A DNA stretch of 64,000 nt from Watersipora subatra (GCF_963576615.1 NC_088715.1:26501963-26565962); one strand, 5' to 3'. Counted from the stretch's first letter, positions 25,376 to 41,390 are shown. The notes: a model not told the origin generated them from the sequence alone. Numbers and translations: made by a program.

Positions 25376-26310
25376 GGATTGCACCACAGAGACAACATAA
25401 CAGGTTTTTTAATCTGTGAAACGAGCATGACACCTAATCATTTGCTGGTTTTTAATACTGTGCGATTTAAAATTACAAACAATGGTCTATGGCAGAAATT
25501 GAACTAACAACTGTTCGGTTACCAAAGGAACATGCTACAAGAATGTGCCACAAAGAAAACATGTCAAAATATCTAACTTGTGAAACGAGCAAGACAAAAA
25601 TTCACTTTCAAGTTTCGAATTTGATTGTGTCAAAATTTATAAGTGCTCGTCCCAGGGTAGTCTTGAACCACCAACCTTTCAATTAACAGCCGAACGCACT
25701 AACCGATTGCACCGCAGAGACAACATAACAGGCTTTTTAATCTGTGAAACGAGCATGACACCTAATCGTTTGCTAGTTTTTAATACTGCGCGTATTAAAA
25801 TTAAAAACCATCGTCTTTGGCAGAAATTGAACTACAAACTGTTCGGTTACCAAAGGAACTTGCTACAAGATTATGCCACAAAGAAAACATGTCAGAATAT
25901 CTAACCTGTGAAACGAGCAAGACAAAAATTCATTTTCAAGTTTCGAATTTGATTGTGTCAAAATTTATAAATGCTCGTCCCTGGGTGGGCTTGAACCACC
26001 AACCTTTCAGTTAACAGCCGAACGTGCTAACCGATTGCACCACAGAGACAACATAACAGGATTTTTAATCTGTGAAACGAGCATGACACCTAATCATTTG
26101 CTGGTTTTTAAAATTGTGTGTATCAAAATTAAAAACACCCGTCTATGCGAGAAATTGAACCAACTACTGTTTGGTGACCAACCGAACGTGCTACAAGATT
26201 GTGCCACAAAGAAAACATGTCAGAATATCTAACCTGTGAAACGAGCAAGACAAAAATTCATTTTCAAGTTTCGAATTTGATTGTGTCCAAATTTATAAAT
26301 GCTCGTCCTT

Positions 26311-26347
<37 letters not shown>

Positions 26348-27292
26348 AAACGCGCTAACCGATTGCGCCACAGAGACAACATGACAGGTTTTTTAATCTG
26401 TGAAACGAGCATGACACCTAAATATTTGCTGGTTTTTAATACTGCGCTTACTAAAATTAAAAACAATCATCTTTGGCAAAAATTGAACTATCAACTGGTT
26501 GGTTACCAAACAAACGTGCTGCCAGAATGTGTCACAAAAAAACATGTCAAAATATCAAACCTGTGAAACGAGCAAGACAAAAATTCATTTTCAAGTTTCG
26601 AATTTGAATGTGTCAAAATTTATGAATGCTCGTCCCTGGGTGGGCTTGAACCATCAACTTTTCGGTTAACAGCCAAATGCGGTAACCGATTGCACCACAG
26701 AGACAACATAACAGGCTTTTTAATCTGTGAAACGAAGATGACAACTACTTATTTGCTGGTTTTTAATACTGTGCTTACCAAAATTAAAAACAATCATCTA
26801 CGGCAGAAATTGAACTACCACTTGTTTGGTTACCAAACGAACGCGCTGCCAAAATGTGCCACAAAAAAACATGTCAAAATATCAAACCTGTGAAACGAGC
26901 AAGACAAAAATTCATTTTCAAGTTTCGAATTTGATTGTGTTAAAATTTATGAATGCTCGTCCCTGGGTGGGCTTGAACCATCAACTTTTCGGTTAACAGC
27001 CAAATGCGGTAACCGATTGCACCACAGAGACAACATAACAGGCTTTTTAATCTGTGAAACGAAGATGACAACTACTTATTTGCTGGTTTTTAATACTGTG
27101 CTTACCAAAATTAAAAACAATCATCTACGGCAGAAATTGAACTACCACTTGTTTGGTTACCAAACGAACGCGCTGCCAAAATGTGCCACAAAGAAAACAT
27201 GTCAAAATATCTAACTTGTGAAACGAGCAAGACAAAAATTCATTTTCAAGTTTCGAATTTGATTGTGTCAAAATTTATAAGTGCTCGTCCCT

Positions 27293-27342
<50 letters not shown>

Positions 27343-27613
27343 AATTGCACCACAGAGACAACATAACAGGCTTTTTAATCTGTGAAAAGAGCATGACACC
27401 TAATCATTTGCTGGTTTTTAATACTGCGCGTATTAAAATTAAAAACCATCGTCTTTGACAGAAATTGAACTACAAACTGTTCGGTTACCAAAGGAACATG
27501 CTACAAGATTATGCCTCAAAGAAAACATGTCAGAATATCTAACCTGTGAAATGAGCAGGACAAAAATTCATTTTCAAGTTTTGAATTGGATTGTGTCAAA
27601 ATTTATAAATGCT
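24992..27613 (-). repeat. 8-unit sub-repeat of the 29-mer
   Basis: The same order as the preceding 9-mer with one unit missing, the one corresponding to 23354; the join lies between the tRNA segments at 25976 and 26304. Counterpart at 34499..37120. Confidence 0.85.
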
Positions 27614-27620
27614 CGTCCCT

Positions 27621-27663
<43 letters not shown>

Positions 27664-27948
27664 ACTAACCGATTGCGCCACAGAGACAACATAACAGGTT
27701 TTTTAATCTGTGAAACGAAGATGACAACTACTTATTTGCTGGTTTTTAATACTGTGCTTACCAAAATTAAAAACAATACTCTATAGAGGAAATTGAACTA
27801 CCAACTGTTTGGTTACCAAACGAACGCGCTGCCAGAATGTGCCACAAAGAAAACATGTCAAAATATCTAAATTGTGAAACGAGCAAGACAAAAATTCATT
27901 TTCAAGTTTCGAATTTGATTGTGTCAAAATTTATAAGTGCTCGTCCCT

Positions 27949-27997
<49 letters not shown>

Positions 27998-28933
27998 GGA
28001 TTGCACCACAGAGACAACATAACAGGTTTTTTAATCTGTGAAACGAGCATGACACCTAATCATTTGCTGGTTTTTAATACTGTGCGATTTAAAATTACAA
28101 ACAATGGTCTATGGCAGAAATTGAACTAACAACTGTTCGGTTACCAAAGGAACATGCTACAAGAATGTGCCACAAAGAAAACATGTCAAAATATCTAACT
28201 TGTGAAACGAGCAAGACAAAAATTCACTTTCAAGTTTCGAATTTGATTGTGTCAAAATTTATAAGTGCTCGTCCCAGGGTAGTCTTGAACCACCAACCTT
28301 TCAATTAACAGCCGAACGCACTAACCGATTGCACCGCAGAGACAACATAACAGGCTTTTTAATCTGTGAAACGAGCATGACACCTAATCGTTTGCTAGTT
28401 TTTAATACTGCGCGTATTAAAATTAAAAACCATCGTCTTTGGCAGAAATTGAACTACAAACTGTTCGGTTACCAAAGGAACTTGCTACAAGATTATGCCA
28501 CAAAGAAAACATGTCAGAATATCTAACCTGTGAAACGAGCAAGACAAAAATTCATTTTCAAGTTTCGAATTTGATTGTGTCAAAATTTATAAGTGCTCGT
28601 CCCTGGGTGGGCTTGAACCACCAACCTTTCAGTTAACAGCCGAACGTGCTAACCGATTGCACCACAGAGACAACATAACAGGATTTTTAATCTGTGAAAC
28701 GAGCATGACACCTAATCATTTGCTGGTTTTTAAAATTGTGTGTATCAAAATTAAAAACACCCGTCTATGCGAGAAATTGAACCAACTACTGTTTGGTGAC
28801 CAACCGAACGTGCTACAAGATTGTGCCACAAAGAAAACATGTCAGAATATCTAACCTGTGAAACGAGCAAGACAAAAAATTCATTTTCAAGTTTTGAATT
28901 TGATTGTGTCAAAATTTATAAATGCTCGTCCCT

Positions 28934-28994
<61 letters not shown>

Positions 28995-29261
28995 AGAGAC
29001 AACATAACAGGTTTTTTAATCTGTGAAACGAGCATGGCACCTAATCATTTGCTGGTTTTTAAAATTGTGTGTATTAAAATTAAAAACAACCGTCTATGCG
29101 AGAAATTGAACCAACAACTGTTTGGTGACCAACCGAACGTGCTACCAGAATGTGCCACAAAGAAAACATGTCAGAATATCTAACCTGTGAAACGAGCAAG
29201 ACAAAAATTCATTTTCAAGTTTCGAATTTGATTGTGTCAAAATTTATAAGTGCTCATCCCT

Positions 29262-29303
<42 letters not shown>

Positions 29304-29589
29304 TGCTAACCGATTGCACCACAGAGACAACATAACAGGCTTTTTAATCTGTGAAACGAAGATGACAACTACTTATTTGCTGGTTTTTAATACTGTGCTT
29401 ACCAAAATTAAAAACAATCATCTATGACAGAAATTGAACTACCAACTGTTTGGTTACCAAACGAACGCGCTGCCAGAATGTGCCACAAAGAAAACATGTC
29501 AAAATATCTAACTTGTGAAACGAGCAAGACAAAAATTCATTTTCAAGTTTCGAATTTGATTGTGTCAAAATTTATAAATGCTCGTCCTT

Positions 29590-29634
<45 letters not shown>

Positions 29635-29922
29635 GAACCGATTGCGCCACAGAGACAACATGACAGGTTTTTTAATCTGTGAAACGAGCATGACACCTAA
29701 TCATTTGCTGGTTTTTAAAATTGTGTGTATTAAAATTAAAAACAACCGTCTATGCGAGAAATTGAACCAACTACTGTTTGGTGACCAACCGAACGCGCTA
29801 CAAGATTGTGCCACAAAGAAAACATGTCAGAATATCTAACCTGTGAAACGAGCAAGACAAAAATTCATTTTCAAGTTTTGAATTTGATTGTGTCAAAATT
29901 TATAAATGCTCGTCCCTGGGTT

Positions 29923-29978
<56 letters not shown>

Positions 29979-30245
29979 AGAGACAACATAACAGGTTTTT
30001 TAATCTGTGAAACGAGCATGGCACCTAATCATTTGCTGGTTTTTAAAATTGTGTGTATTAAAATTAAAAACAACCGTCTATGCGAGAAATTGAACTAACA
30101 ACTGTTTGGTGAACAACCAAACGTGCTACCAGAATGTGCCACAAAGAAAACATGTCAGAATATCTAACCTGTGAAACGAGCAAGACAAAAATTCATTTTC
30201 AAGTTTCGAATTTGATTGTGTCCAAATTTATAAATGCTCGTCCTT

Positions 30246-30282
<37 letters not shown>

Positions 30283-31227
30283 AAACGCGCTAACCGATTG
30301 CGCCACAGAGACAACATGACAGGTTTTTTAATCTGTGAAACGAGCATGACACCTAAATATTTGCTGGTTTTTAATACTGTGCTTACTAAAATTAAAAACA
30401 ATCATCTTTGGCAAAAATTGAACTATCAACTGGTTGGTTACCAAACAAACGTGCTGCCAGAATGTGTCACAAAAAAACATGTCAAAATATCAAACCTGTG
30501 AAACGAGCAAGACAAAAATTCATTTTCAAGTTTCGAATTTGATTGTGTCAAAATTTATGAATGCTCGTCCCTGGTTGGGCTTGAACCATCAACTTTTCGG
30601 TTAACAGCCAAATGCGGTAACCGATTGCACCACAGAGACAACATAACAGGCTTTTTAATCTGTGAAACGAAGATGACAACTACTTATTTGCTGGTTTTTA
30701 ATACTGTGCTTACCAAAATTAAAAACAATCATCTACGGCAGAAATTGAACTACCACTTGTTTGGTTACCAAACGAACGCGCTGCCAAAATGTGCCACAAA
30801 AAAACATGTCAAAATATCAAACCTGTGAAACGAGCAAGACAAAAATTCATTTTCAAGTTTCGAATTTGATTGTGTTAAAATTTATGAATGCTCGTCCCTG
30901 GGTGGGCTTGAACCATCAACTTTTCGGTTAACAGCCAAATGCGGTAACCGATTGCACCACAGAGACAACATAACAGGCTTTTTAATCTGTGAAACGAAGA
31001 TGACAACTACTTATTTGCTGGTTTTTAATACTGTGCTTACCAAAATTAAAAACAATCATCTACGGCAGAAATTGAACTACCACTTGTTTGGTTACCAAAC
31101 GAACGCGCTGCCAAAATGTGCCACAAAGAAAACATGTCAAAATATCTAACTTGTGAAACGAGCAAGACAAAAATTCATTTTCAAGTTTCGAATTTGATTG
31201 TGTCAAAATTTATAAGTGCTCGTCCCT

Positions 31228-31277
<50 letters not shown>

Positions 31278-31548
31278 AATTGCACCACAGAGACAACATA
31301 ACAGGCTTTTTAATCTGTGAAAAGAGCATGACACCTAATCATTTGCTGGTTTTTAATACTGCGCGTATTAAAATTAAAAACCATCGTCTTTGACAGAAAT
31401 TGAACTACAAACTGTTCGGTTACCAAAGGAACATGCTACAAGATTATGCCTCAAAGAAAACATGTCAGAATATCTAACCTGTGAAATGAGCAGGACAAAA
31501 ATTCATTTTCAAGTTTTGAATTGGATTGTGTCAAAATTTATAAATGCT
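27614..31548 (-). repeat. 12-unit sub-repeat of the 29-mer
   Basis: The 9-mer order with three more units (29255, 29583, 29911) placed between the counterparts of 23354 and 23682. The three added units match 19748, 20076 and 20404 of the neighbouring 8-mer family. Counterpart at 37121..41055. Confidence 0.85.
28927..29000 (-). tRNA. tRNA-Asn-GTT: tRNA-Asn (GTT), one change from canonical
   Basis: Counterpart of the 23354 copy inside the first complete 12-mer. An extra A in the downstream A-run (GAATTTTTTGTC on the minus strand) makes the distal terminator T6 and the unit 329 bp. The same extra base recurs 9,507 bp later. Confidence 0.9.
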
Positions 31549-31555
31549 CGTCCCT

Positions 31556-31598
<43 letters not shown>

Positions 31599-31883
31599 AC
31601 TAACCGATTGCGCCACAGAGACAACATAACAGGTTTTTTAATCTGTGAAACGAAGATGACAACTACTTATTTGCTGGTTTTTAATACTGTGCTTACCAAA
31701 ATTAAAAACAATACTCTATAGAGGAAATTGAACTACCAACTGTTTGGTTACCAAACGAACGCGCTGCCAGAATGTGCCACAAAGAAAACATGTCAAAATA
31801 TCTAAATTGTGAAACGAGCAAGACAAAAATTCATTTTCAAGTTTCGAATTTGATTGTGTCAAAATTTATAAGTGCTCGTCCCT

Positions 31884-31932
<49 letters not shown>

Positions 31933-32860
31933 GGATTGCACCACAGAGACAACATAACAGGTTTTTTAATCTGTGAAACGAGCATGACACCTAATCATTT
32001 GCTGGTTTTTAATACTGTGCGATTTAAAATTACAAACAATGGTCTATGGCAGAAATTGAACTAACAACTGTTCGGTTACCAAAGGAACATGCTACAAGAA
32101 TGTGCCACAAAGAAAACATGTCAAAATATCTAACTTGTGAAACGAGCAAGACAAAAATTCACTTTCAAGTTTCGAATTTGATTGTGTCAAAATTTATAAG
32201 TGCTCGTCCCAGGGTAGTCTTGAACCACCAACCTTTCAATTAACAGCCGAACGCACTAACCGATTGCACCGCAGAGACAACATAACAGGCTTTTTAATCT
32301 GTGAAACGAGCATGACACCTAATCGTTTGCTAGTTTTTAATACTGCGCGTATTAAAATTAAAAACCATCGTCTTTGGCAGAAATTGAACTACAAACTGTT
32401 CGGTTACCAAAGGAACTTGCTACAAGATTATGCCACAAAGAAAACATGTCAGAATATCTAACCTGTGAAACGAGCAAGACAAAAATTCATTTTCAAGTTT
32501 CGAATTTGATTTTGTCAAAATTTATAAATGCTCGTCCCTGGGTGGGCTTGAACCACCAACCTTTCAGTTAACAGCCGAACGTGCTAACCGATTGCACCAC
32601 AGAGACAACATAACAGGATTTTTAATCTGTGAAACGAGCATGACACCTAATCATTTGCTGGTTTTTAAAATTGTGTGTATCAAAATTAAAAACACCCGTC
32701 TATGCGAGAAATTGAACCAACTACTGTTTGGTGACCAACCGAACGTGCTACAAGATTGTGCCACAAAGAAAACATGTCAGAATATCTAACCTGTGAAACG
32801 AGCAAGACAAAAATTCATTTTCAAGTTTTGAATTTGATTGTGTCAAAATTTATAAATGCT

Positions 32861-32867
32861 CGTCCCT

Positions 32868-32928
<61 letters not shown>

Positions 32929-32934
32929 AGAGAC
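32861..32934 (-). tRNA. tRNA-Asn-GTT: tRNA-Asn (GTT), one change from canonical
   Basis: The 9,507-bp counterpart of the 23354 copy, with the same body. It sits in the second 9-mer. Confidence 0.9.
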
Positions 32935-33195
32935 AACATAACAGGTTTTTTAATCTGTGAAACGAGCATGGCACCTAATCATTTGCTGGTTTTTAAAATT
33001 GTGTGTATTAAAATTAAAAACAACCGTCTATGCGAGAAATTGAACCAACAACTGTTTGGTGACCAACCGAACGTGCTACCAGAATGTGCCACAAAGAAAA
33101 CATGTCAGAATATCTAACCTGTGAAACGAGCAAGACAAAAATTCATTTTCAAGTTTCGAATTTGATTGTGTCCAAATTTATAAATGCTCGTCCTT

Positions 33196-33232
<37 letters not shown>

Positions 33233-34177
33233 AAACGCGCTAACCGATTGCGCCACAGAGACAACATGACAGGTTTTTTAATCTGTGAAACGAGCATGAC
33301 ACCTAAATATTTGCTGGTTTTTAATACTGCGCTTACTAAAATTAAAAACAATCATCTTTGGCAAAAATTGAACTATCAACTGGTTGGTTACCAAACAAAC
33401 GTGCTGCCAGAATGTGTCACAAAAAAACATGTCAAAATATCAAACCTGTGAAACGAGCAAGACAAAAATTCATTTTCAAGTTTCGAATTTGAATGTGTCA
33501 AAATTTATGAATGCTCGTCCCTGGGTGGGCTTGAACCATCAACTTTTCGGTTAACAGCCAAATGCGGTAACCGATTGCACCACAGAGACAACATAACAGG
33601 CTTTTTAATCTGTGAAACGAAGATGACAACTACTTATTTGCTGGTTTTTAATACTGTGCTTACCAAAATTAAAAACAATCATCTACGGCAGAAATTGAAC
33701 TACCACTTGTTTGGTTACCAAACGAACGCGCTGCCAAAATGTGCCACAAAAAAACATGTCAAAATATCAAACCTGTGAAACGAGCAAGACAAAAATTCAT
33801 TTTCAAGTTTCGAATTTGATTGTGTTAAAATTTATGAATGCTCGTCCCTGGGTGGGCTTGAACCATCAACTTTTCGGTTAACAGCCAAATGCGGTAACCG
33901 ATTGCACCACAGAGACAACATAACAGGCTTTTTAATCTGTGAAACGAAGATGACAACTACTTATTTGCTGGTTTTTAATACTGTGCTTACCAAAATTAAA
34001 AACAATCATCTACGGCAGAAATTGAACTACCACTTGTTTGGTTACCAAACGAACGCGCTGCCAAAATGTGCCACAAAGAAAACATGTCAAAATATCTAAC
34101 TTGTGAAACGAGCAAGACAAAAATTCATTTTCAAGTTTCGAATTTGATTGTGTCAAAATTTATAAGTGCTCGTCCCT

Positions 34178-34227
<50 letters not shown>

Positions 34228-34505
34228 AATTGCACCACAGAGACAACATAACAGGCTTTTTAATCTGTGAAAAGAGCATGACACCTAATCATTTGCTGGT
34301 TTTTAATACTGCGCGTATTAAAATTAAAAACCATCGTCTTTGACAGAAATTGAACTACAAACTGTTCGGTTACCAAAGGAACATGCTACAAGATTATGCC
34401 TCAAAGAAAACATGTCAGAATATCTAACCTGTGAAATGAGCAGGACAAAAATTCATTTTCAAGTTTTGAATTGGATTGTGTCAAAATTTATAAATGCTCG
34501 TCCCT

Positions 34506-34548
<43 letters not shown>

Positions 34549-34833
34549 ACTAACCGATTGCGCCACAGAGACAACATAACAGGTTTTTTAATCTGTGAAA
34601 CGAAGATGACAACTACTTATTTGCTGGTTTTTAATACTGTGCTTACCAAAATTAAAAACAATACTCTATAGAGGAAATTGAACTACCAACTGTTTGGTTA
34701 CCAAACGAACGCGCTGCCAGAATGTGCCACAAAGAAAACATGTCAAAATATCTAAATTGTGAAACGAGCAAGACAAAAATTCATTTTCAAGTTTCGAATT
34801 TGATTGTGTCAAAATTTATAAGTGCTCGTCCCT

Positions 34834-34882
<49 letters not shown>

Positions 34883-35817
34883 GGATTGCACCACAGAGAC
34901 AACATAACAGGTTTTTTAATCTGTGAAACGAGCATGACACCTAATCATTTGCTGGTTTTTAATACTGTGCGATTTAAAATTACAAACAATGGTCTATGGC
35001 AGAAATTGAACTAACAACTGTTCGGTTACCAAAGGAACATGCTACAAGAATGTGCCACAAAGAAAACATGTCAAAATATCTAACTTGTGAAACGAGCAAG
35101 ACAAAAATTCACTTTCAAGTTTCGAATTTGATTGTGTCAAAATTTATAAGTGCTCGTCCCAGGGTAGTCTTGAACCACCAACCTTTCAATTAACAGCCGA
35201 ACGCACTAACCGATTGCACCGCAGAGACAACATAACAGGCTTTTTAATCTGTGAAACGAGCATGACACCTAATCGTTTGCTAGTTTTTAATACTGCGCGT
35301 ATTAAAATTAAAAACCATCGTCTTTGGCAGAAATTGAACTACAAACTGTTCGGTTACCAAAGGAACTTGCTACAAGATTATGCCACAAAGAAAACATGTC
35401 AGAATATCTAACCTGTGAAACGAGCAAGACAAAAATTCATTTTCAAGTTTCGAATTTGATTGTGTCAAAATTTATAAATGCTCGTCCCTGGGTGGGCTTG
35501 AACCACCAACCTTTCAGTTAACAGCCGAACGTGCTAACCGATTGCACCACAGAGACAACATAACAGGATTTTTAATCTGTGAAACGAGCATGACACCTAA
35601 TCATTTGCTGGTTTTTAAAATTGTGTGTATCAAAATTAAAAACACCCGTCTATGCGAGAAATTGAACCAACTACTGTTTGGTGACCAACCGAACGTGCTA
35701 CAAGATTGTGCCACAAAGAAAACATGTCAGAATATCTAACCTGTGAAACGAGCAAGACAAAAATTCATTTTCAAGTTTCGAATTTGATTGTGTCCAAATT
35801 TATAAATGCTCGTCCTT

Positions 35818-35854
<37 letters not shown>

Positions 35855-36799
35855 AAACGCGCTAACCGATTGCGCCACAGAGACAACATGACAGGTTTTT
35901 TAATCTGTGAAACGAGCATGACACCTAAATATTTGCTGGTTTTTAATACTGCGCTTACTAAAATTAAAAACAATCATCTTTGGCAAAAATTGAACTATCA
36001 ACTGGTTGGTTACCAAACAAACGTGCTGCCAGAATGTGTCACAAAAAAACATGTCAAAATATCAAACCTGTGAAACGAGCAAGACAAAAATTCATTTTCA
36101 AGTTTCGAATTTGAATGTGTCAAAATTTATGAATGCTCGTCCCTGGGTGGGCTTGAACCATCAACTTTTCGGTTAACAGCCAAATGCGGTAACCGATTGC
36201 ACCACAGAGACAACATAACAGGCTTTTTAATCTGTGAAACGAAGATGACAACTACTTATTTGCTGGTTTTTAATACTGTGCTTACCAAAATTAAAAACAA
36301 TCATCTACGGCAGAAATTGAACTACCACTTGTTTGGTTACCAAACGAACGCGCTGCCAAAATGTGCCACAAAAAAACATGTCAAAATATCAAACCTGTGA
36401 AACGAGCAAGACAAAAATTCATTTTCAAGTTTCGAATTTGATTGTGTTAAAATTTATGAATGCTCGTCCCTGGGTGGGCTTGAACCATCAACTTTTCGGT
36501 TAACAGCCAAATGCGGTAACCGATTGCACCACAGAGACAACATAACAGGCTTTTTAATCTGTGAAACGAAGATGACAACTACTTATTTGCTGGTTTTTAA
36601 TACTGTGCTTACCAAAATTAAAAACAATCATCTACGGCAGAAATTGAACTACCACTTGTTTGGTTACCAAACGAACGCGCTGCCAAAATGTGCCACAAAG
36701 AAAACATGTCAAAATATCTAACTTGTGAAACGAGCAAGACAAAAATTCATTTTCAAGTTTCGAATTTGATTGTGTCAAAATTTATAAGTGCTCGTCCCT

Positions 36800-36849
<50 letters not shown>

Positions 36850-37127
36850 AATTGCACCACAGAGACAACATAACAGGCTTTTTAATCTGTGAAAAGAGCA
36901 TGACACCTAATCATTTGCTGGTTTTTAATACTGCGCGTATTAAAATTAAAAACCATCGTCTTTGACAGAAATTGAACTACAAACTGTTCGGTTACCAAAG
37001 GAACATGCTACAAGATTATGCCTCAAAGAAAACATGTCAGAATATCTAACCTGTGAAATGAGCAGGACAAAAATTCATTTTCAAGTTTTGAATTGGATTG
37101 TGTCAAAATTTATAAATGCTCGTCCCT

Positions 37128-37170
<43 letters not shown>

Positions 37171-37455
37171 ACTAACCGATTGCGCCACAGAGACAACATA
37201 ACAGGTTTTTTAATCTGTGAAACGAAGATGACAACTACTTATTTGCTGGTTTTTAATACTGTGCTTACCAAAATTAAAAACAATACTCTATAGAGGAAAT
37301 TGAACTACCAACTGTTTGGTTACCAAACGAACGCGCTGCCAGAATGTGCCACAAAGAAAACATGTCAAAATATCTAAATTGTGAAACGAGCAAGACAAAA
37401 ATTCATTTTCAAGTTTCGAATTTGATTGTGTCAAAATTTATAAGTGCTCGTCCCT

Positions 37456-37504
<49 letters not shown>

Positions 37505-38433
37505 GGATTGCACCACAGAGACAACATAACAGGTTTTTTAATCTGTGAAACGAGCATGACACCTAATCATTTGCTGGTTTTTAATACTGTGCGATTTAAA
37601 ATTACAAACAATGGTCTATGGCAGAAATTGAACTAACAACTGTTCGGTTACCAAAGGAACATGCTACAAGAATGTGCCACAAAGAAAACATGTCAAAATA
37701 TCTAACTTGTGAAACGAGCAAGACAAAAATTCACTTTCAAGTTTCGAATTTGATTGTGTCAAAATTTATAAGTGCTCGTCCCAGGGTAGTCTTGAACCAC
37801 CAACCTTTCAATTAACAGCCGAACGCACTAACCGATTGCACCGCAGAGACAACATAACAGGCTTTTTAATCTGTGAAACGAGCATGACACCTAATCGTTT
37901 GCTAGTTTTTAATACTGCGCGTATTAAAATTAAAAACCATCGTCTTTGGCAGAAATTGAACTACAAACTGTTCGGTTACCAAAGGAACTTGCTACAAGAT
38001 TATGCCACAAAGAAAACATGTCAGAATATCTAACCTGTGAAACGAGCAAGACAAAAATTCATTTTCAAGTTTCGAATTTGATTGTGTCAAAATTTATAAG
38101 TGCTCGTCCCTGGGTGGGCTTGAACCACCAACCTTTCAGTTAACAGCCGAACTTGCTAACCGATTGCACCACAGAGACAACATAACAGGATTTTTAATCT
38201 GTGAAACGAGCATGACACCTAATCATTTGCTGGTTTTTAAAATTGTGTGTATCAAAATTAAAAACACCCGTCTATGCGAGAAATTGAACCAACTACTGTT
38301 TGGTGACCAACCGAACGTGCTACAAGATTGTGCCACAAAGAAAACATGTCAGAATATCTAACCTGTGAAACGAGCAAGACAAAAAATTCATTTTCAAGTT
38401 TTGAATTTGATTGTGTCAAAATTTATAAATGCT

Positions 38434-38440
38434 CGTCCCT

Positions 38441-38501
<61 letters not shown>

Positions 38502-38507
38502 AGAGAC
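38434..38507 (-). tRNA. tRNA-Asn-GTT: tRNA-Asn (GTT), one change from canonical
   Basis: The 9,507-bp counterpart of the 28927 copy, with the same body and the same T6 distal run. It sits in the second 12-mer. Confidence 0.9.
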
Positions 38508-38768
38508 AACATAACAGGTTTTTTAATCTGTGAAACGAGCATGGCACCTAATCATTTGCTGGTTTTTAAAATTGTGTGTATTAAAATTAAAAACAACCGT
38601 CTATGCGAGAAATTGAACCAACAACTGTTTGGTGACCAACCGAACGTGCTACCAGAATGTGCCACAAAGAAAACATGTCAGAATATCTAACCTGTGAAAC
38701 GAGCAAGACAAAAATTCATTTTCAAGTTTCGAATTTGATTGTGTCAAAATTTATAAGTGCTCATCCCT

Positions 38769-38810
<42 letters not shown>

Positions 38811-39096
38811 TGCTAACCGATTGCACCACAGAGACAACATAACAGGCTTTTTAATCTGTGAAACGAAGATGACAACTACTTATTTGCTGGTTTTTAATAC
38901 TGTGCTTACCAAAATTAAAAACAATCATCTATGACAGAAATTGAACTACCAACTGTTTGGTTACCAAACGAACGCGCTGCCAGAATGTGCCACAAAGAAA
39001 ACATGTCAAAATATCTAACTTGTGAAACGAGCAAGACAAAAATTCATTTTCAAGTTTCGAATTTGATTGTGTCAAAATTTATAAATGCTCGTCCTT

Positions 39097-39141
<45 letters not shown>

Positions 39142-39429
39142 GAACCGATTGCGCCACAGAGACAACATGACAGGTTTTTTAATCTGTGAAACGAGCATGA
39201 CACCTATTCATTTGCTGGTTTTTAAAATTGTGTGTATTAAAATTAAAAACAACCGTCTATGCGAGAAATTGAACCAACTACTGTTTGGTGACCAACCGAA
39301 CGCGCTACAAGATTGTGCCACAAAGAAAACATGTCAGAATATCTAACCTGTGAAACGAGCAAGACAAAAATTCATTTTCAAGTTTTGAATTTGATTGTGT
39401 CAAAATTTATAAATGCTCGTCCCTGGGTT

Positions 39430-39485
<56 letters not shown>

Positions 39486-39752
39486 AGAGACAACATAACA
39501 GGTTTTTTAATCTGTGAAACGAGCATGGCACCTAATCATTTGCTGGTTTTTAAAATTGTGTGTATTAAAATTAAAAACAACCGTCTATGCGAGAAATTGA
39601 ACTAACAACTGTTTGGTGAACAACCAAACGTGCTACCAGAATGTGCCACAAAGAAAACATGTCAGAATATCTAACCTGTGAAACGAGCAAGACAAAAATT
39701 CATTTTCAAGTTTCGAATTTGATTGTGTCCAAATTTATAAATGCTCGTCCTT

Positions 39753-39789
<37 letters not shown>

Positions 39790-40734
39790 AAACGCGCTAA
39801 CCGATTGCGCCACAGAGACAACATGACAGGTTTTTTAATCTGTGAAACGAGCATGACACCTAAATATTTGCTGGTTTTTAATACTGTGCTTACTAAAATT
39901 AAAAACAATCATCTTTGGCAAAAATTGAACTATCAACTGGTTGGTTACCAAACAAACGTGCTGCCAGAATGTGTCACAAAAAAACATGTCAAAATATCAA
40001 ACCTGTGAAACGAGCAAGACAAAAATTCATTTTCAAGTTTCGAATTTGATTGTGTCAAAATTTATGAATGCTCGTCCCTGGTTGGGCTTGAACCATCAAC
40101 TTTTCGGTTAACAGCCAAATGCGGTAACCGATTGCACCACAGAGACAACATAACAGGCTTTTTAATCTGTGAAACGAAGATGACAACTACTTATTTGCTG
40201 GTTTTTAATACTGTGCTTACCAAAATTAAAAACAATCATCTACGGCAGAAATTGAACTACCACTTGTTTGGTTACCAAACGAACGCGCTGCCAAAATGTG
40301 CCACAAAAAAACATGTCAAAATATCAAACCTGTGAAACGAGCAAGACAAAAATTCATTTTCAAGTTTCGAATTTGATTGTGTTAAAATTTATGAATGCTC
40401 GTCCCTGGGTGGGCTTGAACCATCAACTTTTCGGTTAACAGCCAAATGCGGTAACCGATTGCACCACAGAGACAACATAACAGGCTTTTTAATCTGTGAA
40501 ACGAAGATGACAACTACTTATTTGCTGGTTTTTAATACTGTGCTTACCAAAATTAAAAACAATCATCTACGGCAGAAATTGAACTACCACTTGTTTGGTT
40601 ACCAAACGAACGCGCTGCCAAAATGTGCCACAAAGAAAACATGTCAAAATATCTAACTTGTGAAACGAGCAAGACAAAAATTCATTTTCAAGTTTCGAAT
40701 TTGATTGTGTCAAAATTTATAAGTGCTCGTCCCT

Positions 40735-40784
<50 letters not shown>

Positions 40785-41062
40785 AATTGCACCACAGAGA
40801 CAACATAACAGGCTTTTTAATCTGTGAAAAGAGCATGACACCTAATCATTTGCTGGTTTTTAATACTGCGCGTATTAAAATTAAAAACCATCGTCTTTGA
40901 CAGAAATTGAACTACAAACTGTTCGGTTACCAAAGGAACATGCTACAAGATTATGCCTCAAAGAAAACATGTCAGAATATCTAACCTGTGAAATGAGCAG
41001 GACAAAAATTCATTTTCAAGTTTTGAATTGGATTGTGTCAAAATTTATAAATGCTCGTCCCT

Positions 41063-41105
<43 letters not shown>

Positions 41106-41390
41106 ACTAACCGATTGCGCCACAGAGACAACATAACAGGTTTTTTAATCTGTGAAACGAAGATGACAACTACTTATTTGCTGGTTTTTAATACTGTGCT
41201 TACCAAAATTAAAAACAATACTCTATAGAGGAAATTGAACTACCAACTGTTTGGTTACCAAACGAACGCGCTGCCAGAATGTGCCACAAAGAAAACATGT
41301 CAAAATATCTAAATTGTGAAACGAGCAAGACAAAAATTCATTTTCAAGTTTCGAATTTGATTGTGTCAAAATTTATAAGTGCTCGTCCCT

